Below, piece after piece: positions 1 through 4,632 of a stretch of DNA of 5,300 nt. Source of the stretch: Nitrososphaerota archaeon (GTDB lineage Archaea; Thermoproteota; Bathyarchaeia; Bathyarchaeales; Bathycorpusculaceae); the NCBI GenBank assembly GCA_031283385.1, contig JAITBW010000162.1, positions 1 through 5,300 of the forward strand, given 5' to 3'. The position numbers and the translations under genes are program-made. Every line of letters starts with the position of its first letter. Within the stretch, counting starts at the first letter, position 1. Below the pieces are notes generated by a model. It saw only the letters and a list, made by a program, of their open reading frames with translations, searched no databases and had not been told where the DNA came from.

Positions 1-1
1 A

Positions 2-166
2 AGGTCGCAAAATGTTGAAAATCACGATAAAGTACGGGGCATGTTCTTTGAGCGAGCCGCTAAATCGGTAAAAAACATGAAAAAATCCTGTCGTCTCCCT
101 AAACGTGAACACTCTCTGATTAATTACGTTATGATTACTGTAGTTTTTGGTTTATTGTGCCTTTAG
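2..166 (+). CDS. Possible C-terminal end of a gene entering from the left edge (unrecognised; transposase-like at best)
   Basis: A frame is open from base 2 to a TAG at 164-166 (54 codons) with no start visible, so it could be the 3' end of a gene lying mostly outside the window. Its tail has a basic stretch (KSVKNMKKSCRLPKREH) followed by a hydrophobic end (INYVMITVVFGLLCL). That combination loosely resembles the C-terminus of some DDE transposases, but I see no catalytic residues and cannot assign a family. It would overlap the end of rqcH convergently by 32 bases. The same codon register is also open on the minus strand from about 151 to the edge, so an open frame alone is weak evidence. 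Base composition here is more balanced than in the G/T-rich stretch that follows. It could also be noncoding. Confidence 0.3.
   Translation, partial: RSQNVENHDKVRGMFFERAAKSVKNMKKSCRLPKREHSLINYVMITVVFGLLCL
70..85 (-). terminator. Candidate poly-T terminator after rqcH
   Basis: Read on the minus strand, two T6 tracts (85-80 and 75-70) lie about 50-65 bases after the rqcH stop codon. Archaeal transcription commonly ends at such T-runs without a hairpin. They lie inside the uncertain plus-strand open frame at the left edge, so they might instead simply encode its lysines. Confidence 0.3.
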
Positions 167-2204
167 TGTAGGGTATGAATTCGCGTATTTGTTCGATTGA
201 GGTTTTTCCAAGTTTTTCTTTGTCTTCTTTTGAGAGTTTTAGCATAAGGGTTTTTAGTACCATTTTTAGTAGGTCTTTGCCTTGGTAGTCTCCTGGGACA
301 ATTACAACGTAGGATTTAGCTTTCGCGCGTACAGTATCTATAGAGCCTCCTATGAAGTAGGCTGTTTCCTCGTTTGCTATTACGCCGATAGCTGTTTTAA
401 GGGGAGTGTTGCGTAGCCAGTTGCGTTTTCCAACAACAAAAAATGAGCCGTGAGGAATAGACTCGCCTGAAGGTCCGCTGGTGCTTAGTTGATCAACTTT
501 TACCCAATAAACATCTACGGATCCGACATTTTCGCGCCAAGCACGACAAAACGCCGCAGCATACTCACCTGCTTCCTTTAAGGCTTTTTCAGTAATTGTT
601 TTGCCTTCAGCTTTAATTACAACAAAGGGTGAGCCGGTAATTTCTGCATGAAATACTATGTCCTCTTGAAGGGTATATTTTTTAATTAAAATATCATTTG
701 TCACAACATCTTTGCCGGCAACTACTAAAAATCCCTCAGACGTGGTAAAATAGCGGAATTTTTCATACCACTCTTTAGCTTCAACTTTACGTTTCGCAAG
801 GGCTTCAATCATTTCTGCTGGTTTAAGACTGCGTATATGCTCAGCCTCTGCTAATTCTCGCTCAATTTTTACAAGTTTACGCTTAGACTCCTCAAGGGCT
901 ATAATGGTGCCTGCAGATTTTTGCTTAGCTCGTTTACCACGTTCATAAAACTCGTTAGCATTATCAAAAATTGACAAACGCAAATTCAGACCAAAATGCA
1001 AATCATCAACAAAAAAATTAACAACCAAATTTTTAGCGTCAATACCCTCAATGTACACTTCAGGTACTTTACCGGCTTCTTTATCCGCTAAAGTCTGCGC
1101 AAAAACATCACGCCACTCAACTCTACGCTGATTTGCAACAACAAGCTTGTTTAAAAAGTCTTCAAACATGTTAAAATGAGCATAAATAGTATTACCAACT
1201 AGCTTATCTCGCTCAGACTTTGCATCTTCCTCTGCAAGAGCTTTCTCCTGATCAGCAATCATACGCTTAAGACGCTTCTGCTCACTTTGAAGTTTATCAA
1301 CTTCAACACTTACCAACGCCTTTTCAGCAGTTCGAACTTTTAAAAAAAACTCGTCAATAGCCTCACTAAACGTCTGAAAACCCTTAAACGTGTACCCTTC
1401 ATAACGTCGCAAACGCAGAGGAACCACGTCTAAATAGGTCTCAGTAGCATCATCAACAATAATACAAGAATCAAATTTGCCCTCAGACAAACAAGACAAT
1501 AGCACCTGCAATACAGTAAACATGGCGACAATATGTTCAAGAGTTAAATTTTTACAAAGCACAGTTTTCTCTATACCCGCTTGAAGTAAAACCTCTTCAG
1601 CATACGTTCCACCAAGACCACCAGAACGGGCAAGGACACGAACAACCTCAACATCCCCTGAGGCTTCAAATGCAGCTTGCAAATCCGACTGAGTTAATTT
1701 CATTGGGTTTTTACCAGTTGGCGGTGGAAACAAGAATTTTTCGCCGCGCAAAATGTTGCGGTCACGCATTTTTTTGAAAAAAAGTGCTTGAATAATTACA
1801 CCCTCAGGGTTAACTAGGATAAAGTTGCCGTCACCAAATAGTTCCACTACTAGGCGTAGCAAGCCAGTTTTTGTTCTAAAACCTAAAACTACAATTCGTT
1901 CAAACTCGTATTGCTCAATACTATCAAACCAGGAATCTCTTAAATAATGTCGCATCGTCATACAAAACGCTGGAGGTTCAGCAGGACTCTCCTCAGCATA
2001 AACGGTGGAGTGAATTCTTCTTCCGGCTTCAACTACTAAACGAGACGCTGGCATGTTGGTTTTATGCAGTTTAAATACCAAAGTTTTTTGATCAAACTGG
2101 TGAATATTATTTACCCGCGAACCAATAACTAACTCTTTTAACTCTCTTACAGCGGCAGCAACATCGAAACTTGTAAACTCGTTTTTAGGCAAACAAATCA
2201 CCAT
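135..2204 (-). CDS. rqcH: RqcH/NEMF/Tae2-family ribosome quality control factor (NFACT protein)
   Basis: This family binds 60S/50S subunits carrying stalled nascent chains and, in Bacillus RqcH and yeast Rqc2, recruits tRNA to add C-terminal tails. From the ATG at 2204 it is 689 residues, normal for the family. NFACT-N fills roughly residues 5-180, including SFD (Asp14) and ERIVVLGF (Glu102-Arg103). A helix-hairpin-helix-like segment (GGLGGTYAEEVLLQAGI) is near 195-211. Long charged helices near 288-334 and 418-459 form the coiled-coil arms. NFACT-R (DUF814) is near 479-594, with WYEKFRYFTTSEGFLVV, HAEITGSPFVVIK and SGPSGE. The frame extends to an ATG at 2252, but that codon sits within TATA-like sequence and adds a non-family extension. 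A TTG at 2192 preceded by GGTGAT (2202-2197) is an attractive alternative start, putting the conserved Asp at residue 10 as in yeast Rqc2 (Asp9). The Glu at 102 replaces the Asp usually paired with Arg. The C-terminus looks complete. Confidence 0.93.
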   Translation of the reverse strand: MVICLPKNEFTSFDVAAAVRELKELVIGSRVNNIHQFDQKTLVFKLHKTNMPASRLVVEAGRRIHSTVYAEESPAEPPAFCMTMRHYLRDSWFDSIEQYEFERIVVLGFRTKTGLLRLVVELFGDGNFILVNPEGVIIQALFFKKMRDRNILRGEKFLFPPPTGKNPMKLTQSDLQAAFEASGDVEVVRVLARSGGLGGTYAEEVLLQAGIEKTVLCKNLTLEHIVAMFTVLQVLLSCLSEGKFDSCIIVDDATETYLDVVPLRLRRYEGYTFKGFQTFSEAIDEFFLKVRTAEKALVSVEVDKLQSEQKRLKRMIADQEKALAEEDAKSERDKLVGNTIYAHFNMFEDFLNKLVVANQRRVEWRDVFAQTLADKEAGKVPEVYIEGIDAKNLVVNFFVDDLHFGLNLRLSIFDNANEFYERGKRAKQKSAGTIIALEESKRKLVKIERELAEAEHIRSLKPAEMIEALAKRKVEAKEWYEKFRYFTTSEGFLVVAGKDVVTNDILIKKYTLQEDIVFHAEITGSPFVVIKAEGKTITEKALKEAGEYAAAFCRAWRENVGSVDVYWVKVDQLSTSGPSGESIPHGSFFVVGKRNWLRNTPLKTAIGVIANEETAYFIGGSIDTVRAKAKSYVVIVPGDYQGKDLLKMVLKTLMLKLSKEDKEKLGKTSIEQIREFIPYTKGTINQKLQ

Positions 2205-2226
2205 TTCTCTTAAACATATCAAGTAC

Positions 2227-2243
2227 AGCTTTAAAATAAAGCT
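2227..2243 (-). promoter_or_regulatory. Palindromic TATA-like element, candidate rqcH promoter
   Basis: AGCTTTA-AAA-TAAAGCT is a 17-base inverted repeat with perfect 7-base arms. On the minus strand it reads TTTATTTTAAA, an acceptable archaeal TATA box. Initiation about 25 bases downstream would fall near 2209, leaving a leader of about 5-17 bases before the ATG at 2204 or TTG at 2192. A second TATA-like TTTAAAT on the minus strand (2257-2251) is an alternative. Either choice argues against the start at 2252. The symmetry could also suit a dimeric regulator, which is inference only. Confidence 0.4.
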
Positions 2244-2296
2244 TAGCCACATTTAAATGAAAATAAGGTGAAAAGCAACAAAACTGCTTTCTTAAA

Positions 2297-2327
2297 GAGA
2301 AATCATTTATAGAGGCACATTTTATAA
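2297..2327 (+). promoter_or_regulatory. Candidate BRE/TATA promoter of the small membrane protein gene
   Basis: A purine-rich BRE-like stretch (AGAGAAAT, 2297-2304) precedes ATTTATAG (2305-2312), and a second TATA-like TTTTATAA (2320-2327) follows. Initiation about 25 bases downstream of either falls at about 2335-2350, just ahead of the GAGGA ribosome site at 2351. Which box is used cannot be decided from sequence. The promoter is back to back with that of rqcH. Confidence 0.4.
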
Positions 2328-2350
2328 TGATAAAGGCTACTCATACAAAA

Positions 2351-2355
2351 GAGGA
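2351..2355 (+). promoter_or_regulatory. Shine-Dalgarno site deciding the membrane protein start
   Basis: GAGGA lies seven bases before the ATG at 2363. The upstream in-frame ATG at 2327 has only a poorly spaced GAGG (2312-2315) and overlaps TATA-like sequence. The downstream ATG is therefore preferred. Confidence 0.55.
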
Positions 2356-2362
2356 AAAGAAA

Positions 2363-2725
2363 ATGAACCCTATAAAAACAATTTACTGTCTAAGGTTAGC
2401 ATTAGGAGTTACTGCTGGAGTAACATGTGCAGCTGTATCAAAAATTCTAGAGACCACAATAGGACTAGACGGAACATCCACTATACTTTACTCAATCACA
2501 CTTACCCTTCTAATTTACTTACTATCCTTCCGTATACTAAAAGCAAAATTCCAAAACAAAGTGGAGACACCATCAAAAATAACAATGACAGGAATAGGCA
2601 TATACTTCCTCGCATGGGTAACATTCTACATACTATTCTACACAATAATCCTCGCAGCTACACACACAATACCAGAAACACCACCACCAGTTACAGAAAT
2701 TGCAGATGTAATATTTATCCCATAA
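2363..2725 (+). CDS. Small three-helix membrane protein, unrecognised family
   Basis: The product is 120 residues from the ATG at 2363, chosen for its GAGGA ribosome site; an ATG at 2327 would add 12 charged residues. Three hydrophobic segments are visible, near residues 8-28, 39-58 and 75-98. An arginine (Arg11) sits early in the first, a lysine/arginine cluster (about 57-66) lies between helices 2 and 3, and the tail after helix 3 is acidic and proline-rich (ETPPPVTEIAD). By the positive-inside rule the N-terminus would be cytoplasmic and the C-terminus outside. There is no signal peptide and no catalytic motif. Length, three-helix plan and an R-x5-G-x3-G pattern in helix 1 are loosely compatible with archaeal EMC6-like insertase subunits, a guess and not an assignment. 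It is transcribed divergently from rqcH and is not in an operon within the window. Its plus strand is strongly A/C-rich. Confidence 0.75.
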   Translation: MNPIKTIYCLRLALGVTAGVTCAAVSKILETTIGLDGTSTILYSITLTLLIYLLSFRILKAKFQNKVETPSKITMTGIGIYFLAWVTFYILFYTIILAATHTIPETPPPVTEIADVIFIP

Positions 2726-2736
2726 ACATAACACAA

Positions 2737-2743
2737 TTTTTTT
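2737..2743 (+). terminator. Poly-T terminator after the membrane protein gene
   Basis: A T7 tract begins 12 bases after the TAA at 2723-2725 with no stable hairpin before it, the usual form of an archaeal intrinsic terminator. Confidence 0.5.
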
Positions 2744-2747
2744 AAAT

Positions 2748-2771
2748 AAAAAAACGATTTAATAAAAAAAA
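2748..2771 (-). terminator. Poly-T terminator of the radA operon
   Basis: On the minus strand this is a T8 run (2771-2764) and a T7 run (2754-2748), starting 8 bases after the stop codon of the PIP-box protein. Together with the T7 on the plus strand it makes the 53-base gap a two-way terminator between convergent genes. Confidence 0.55.
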
Positions 2772-2778
2772 TAAGTAT

Positions 2779-3339
2779 TTACTCTTTTTTAGGTGTATCT
2801 TTAGCGTTAACTGAAGCTTCAGAAGAACCTGCTGGTTCTTTTGTTTTAGCAGAAATTTTTTTATCACCATTAAAAAAGTTCGCTATAGTTACTTGACTTT
2901 TATCACTACGAACCGTTTCAACTGTTTCTTCACCAGCAGCATTTTCACCATCAGTTTTAACGTCAGTTTTTGAACTAGACGCACTTGAGGGAGCTGGAAT
3001 ATCCATACGGGTTAAAATTCGCATACAATCACCCCATGCAGAAAAGTAGCCACGGTCAAAGTCACCATGAAGACCACTGCGCATATTGTCCAAAAATTCC
3101 CGTCGGTATGCATGAAGGGATACTTTATCACTTAAGTCTAATTTTGAAAAGAACGCATAGTTATCGTTAGCATTTTTTCTTGAGAGATACATTCCGTATA
3201 AAGCACGGAAGTAACCTCTGTTCCATTCAGTTTTCTGCAGTTTCTGTTTTACTCTTTCTAGTTCACGTTCAGCTTCAGCATACTGTCTATTAACAATTAG
3301 TTGGAAATAGCGTGTTACTAGTGCTTGAGGTATAGGCAT
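2779..3339 (-). CDS. Unrecognised helical protein with C-terminal PCNA-interacting (PIP) box, co-operonic with radA
   Basis: I do not recognise the family of this 186-residue protein. Residues 1-112 look all-helical and TPR-like, and contain a repeated motif: EWNRGYFRAL (38-47) and DFDRGYFSAW (93-102), 55 residues apart. Residues about 115-147 are a Ser/Asp/Glu/Lys/Thr-rich, probably disordered linker. Residues 149-156, QVTIANFF, match the PIP consensus Q-x-x-(I/L/M)-x-x-(F/Y)-(F/Y) exactly and are followed by a basic GDKK and another disordered tail. The expected role, by inference, is docking on PCNA with the helical part binding something else. The ATG at 3339 is two bases after the radA stop codon, so the pair is almost certainly one transcript and probably translationally coupled; I see only a weak ribosome site in the end of radA. 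No catalytic residues, zinc motif or membrane segment are visible, so adaptor is more likely than enzyme. Confidence 0.85.
   Translation of the reverse strand: MPIPQALVTRYFQLIVNRQYAEAERELERVKQKLQKTEWNRGYFRALYGMYLSRKNANDNYAFFSKLDLSDKVSLHAYRREFLDNMRSGLHGDFDRGYFSAWGDCMRILTRMDIPAPSSASSSKTDVKTDGENAAGEETVETVRSDKSQVTIANFFNGDKKISAKTKEPAGSSEASVNAKDTPKKE
2872..2895 (-). other. PIP box (PCNA-binding peptide) codons
   Basis: These eight codons read Q-V-T-I-A-N-F-F, with Gln, aliphatic Ile and two adjacent aromatics at the consensus positions. The motif lies in a low-complexity tail, where functional PIP boxes are usually found, and lysines follow four residues later. A chance match is possible, since the consensus is short, but all four key positions are filled by favoured residues. 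Confidence 0.65.
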
Positions 3340-3341
3340 AT

Positions 3342-4373
3342 TTAGCGACCACGAGATTTAGTTGCTTTCTCTTCTTCAGAGACATCCTCTATACCGTTTT
3401 CGGTGACTTTAAGTATTTCCTCTCCGTCAGGCAAATAAGGACTAGAAACAAGTCGTGCAATGCGTATTGGACCATGAGAAGCGCGTCGTAGATATATACG
3501 AGTTTGACTGGTGTGGCCAACAATGTTACCTCCAATGGGATGAATAGCATCACCAAAGAACTGGTCTGGTTTTGCCATAACTTGGTTTGTTACAACTGCT
3601 ACAGCATTAAATGCGCGAGATAAAGCGGTGAGTTTATGCATGTGCTTATTTAGTCTTTGTTGGCGACTGGCAAGCATTTCTCGACCTATATATTCACTGC
3701 GGAAATGTGCCGTTAACGAGTCAATAATTATTAATTTAATATTGTTTGCTTTAATAATTTCATCAGCATTTTCTAGCAGAAACATTTGATGATCAGAAGT
3801 ATATGCTTCAGCATAAATTATGTTTTTTACAACTTCTTCAGGGTTAAGACCAAGATGTGTAGCCATTTGAACGATACGTTCAAGTCTGAAAGTGTTTTCT
3901 GTATCGATATATAATACGCCGCCGTTTAGTCCACCTTTTTCTACGGGTAACTGTACATTTACACATAACTGGTGGCATACTTGGCTTTTTCCACATCCGT
4001 ATTCGCCGTAGAATTCTGTTATTGTTTGTGTTTCTAAGCCTCCGTCAAGTATTTTGTCAAGAGCTTTGCTTCCTGTGGTTAATCGAGCAACATTTTGTCG
4101 CTGTTTTAATAGTTGGTCAGCTCGTATGAAGGATACTCCGACTGATGATCTTGCGGCTTGTATTACTTGGAACGCTTTTTTTTCGCTTACACCTACGGGT
4201 TCGAGTTCGCGTATTGTTGCCATCGCGAGTGATTCGACCGTGTGGTATCCGAGGTCTCGTAGTTTTTGGGCTGTTGCTGGTCCTACTCCAGGCAGGTCTT
4301 CTATGAAGTCGTATTTTTCTGTGGTACTAGTTGTTGTTTCTGTTTCTTGTTGTTCATCTGTGTCTGTTGGCAT
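3342..4373 (-). CDS. radA: DNA repair and recombination protein RadA
   Basis: RadA is the archaeal RecA/Rad51 recombinase; it forms an ATP-dependent filament on single-stranded DNA and performs strand exchange. The 343 residues are normal for the family. An acidic/Thr/Gln-rich leader (1-20) precedes a helix-hairpin-helix domain (about 22-75, with LPGVGPATAQKL). The polymerisation motif is FIRA (82-85). The Walker A loop is GEYGCGKSQ (123-131), with Cys127 where Ser or Thr is usual. Walker B is LIIIDS (214-219). Loop 1 lies around SEYIGREMLASRQQRLNKH (226-244), and loop 2 follows TNQVMAKPD (262-270) through GGNIVGHTSQTR (281-292). The ATG at 4373 has GTGA (minus strand 4384-4381) seven bases upstream. 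It is first in an operon with the PIP-box protein and divergent from prs. The downstream paralogue RadB is excluded because the N-terminal HhH domain and loop 1 are present. Confidence 0.98.
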   Translation of the reverse strand: MPTDTDEQQETETTTSTTEKYDFIEDLPGVGPATAQKLRDLGYHTVESLAMATIRELEPVGVSEKKAFQVIQAARSSVGVSFIRADQLLKQRQNVARLTTGSKALDKILDGGLETQTITEFYGEYGCGKSQVCHQLCVNVQLPVEKGGLNGGVLYIDTENTFRLERIVQMATHLGLNPEEVVKNIIYAEAYTSDHQMFLLENADEIIKANNIKLIIIDSLTAHFRSEYIGREMLASRQQRLNKHMHKLTALSRAFNAVAVVTNQVMAKPDQFFGDAIHPIGGNIVGHTSQTRIYLRRASHGPIRIARLVSSPYLPDGEEILKVTENGIEDVSEEEKATKSRGR

Positions 4374-4380
4374 TAATTTC

Positions 4381-4418
4381 TCACTTTGTATTTGTTGTAT
4401 TGTTAGGGTTATTTTAAG
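4381..4418 (-). promoter_or_regulatory. Candidate radA promoter and ribosome binding site
   Basis: On the minus strand CTTAAAATAA (4418-4409) is a TATA-like box. Initiation about 25 bases on, near 4387, would give a very short leader containing only GTGA (4384-4381) before the ATG at 4373. GTGA pairs with the conserved 3' end of 16S rRNA. Another A/T-rich element, ATTATACAT (4432-4424), lies upstream and is nearly symmetric, so it could serve either direction. Confidence 0.4.
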
Positions 4419-4463
4419 ATAAATGTATAATGGTCATTTAGGTTAGTGGAGGGTGGAGTTAAA

Positions 4464-4517
4464 GTGAAAGCATGTGTTGCTCTGGTTGTTTTATGTTTTT
4501 GTTGTGGTTTTTTATAG
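4464..4517 (+). CDS. Possible 17-codon hydrophobic mini-ORF in the radA-prs gap
   Basis: GTG at 4464 opens a 17-codon frame ending in TAG at 4515-4517. It is preceded by a strong purine tract, GGAGGGTGGAG (4448-4458), at suitable spacing. The peptide would be MKACVALVVLCFCCGFL, one basic residue followed by a cysteine-rich hydrophobic core, like a bare signal or transmembrane segment. A second short frame starts at the ATG at 4472. It could be a small membrane peptide, a leader peptide or a decayed gene start. In such G/T-rich DNA, Val/Leu/Cys/Phe codons also arise by chance, so I rate it low. Confidence 0.18.
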   Translation: MKACVALVVLCFCCGFL

Positions 4518-4570
4518 GTTAGTTGGTGTGTGTTGCTAGTGTATTGTTTGTTGTTTGCAGCAGTAGTGAT
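4491..4570. other. Extremely G/T-rich noncoding stretch between radA and prs
   Basis: The plus strand here is almost free of A and C: by hand count 52 of the 60 bases at 4501-4560 are G or T. No tRNA, hairpin or tandem repeat is evident. TTTTTTATAG (4508-4517) is the only TATA-like sequence inside it and could be a distant prs promoter. Confidence 0.5.
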
Positions 4571-4587
4571 GTTTTGTAAGATAAGCC

Positions 4588-4622
4588 TTAAAGCTAAGTT
4601 GTATTTTTTAGGGTGTGGAGGA
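4588..4622 (+). promoter_or_regulatory. Candidate prs promoter and Shine-Dalgarno site
   Basis: GGAGGA (4617-4622) lies ten bases before the ATG at 4633 and decides that start; the out-of-frame ATG at 4626 is too close to it and stops after 15 codons. An in-frame GTG at 4615 overlaps the site and is less likely. CTTAAAGC (4587-4594) is a weak TATA candidate whose initiation would fall just before GGAGGA; TTTTTTATAG at 4508 is an alternative. Confidence 0.45.
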
Positions 4623-4632
4623 AGTATGTGTT

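Noticed and set aside
2272..2290. Small inverted repeat AAAGCA-7-TGCTTT between rqcH and the membrane gene
   Set aside because: Six-base arms in A/T-rich DNA are expected by chance, and it does not align with either promoter.
2425..2745. Second plus-strand frame of 106 codons inside the membrane protein gene
   Set aside because: It is Asn/Thr/Arg/His-rich with no domain character, and arises from A/C-rich DNA read one base off the well-formed membrane protein frame.
2985..3170. Plus-strand frame of 61 codons opposite the PIP-box protein
   Set aside because: It is antisense to a better supported gene, has no ribosome site and no recognisable features.
4325..4400. Repetitive TTGTTGTTT-like sequence suggestive of a simple repeat
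   Set aside because: Most of it encodes the Thr/Glu/Gln-rich leader of RadA, and no regular unit is maintained.
4054..4422. Plus-strand frame of 122 codons opposite the start of radA
   Set aside because: It is antisense to the conserved RadA N-terminal and Walker A region; its Ser/Val-rich content is a mirror of RadA codons.
4448..4458. GGAGGGTGGAG as a possible G-quadruplex
   Set aside because: Only one run of three guanines is present, too few for a stable quadruplex.
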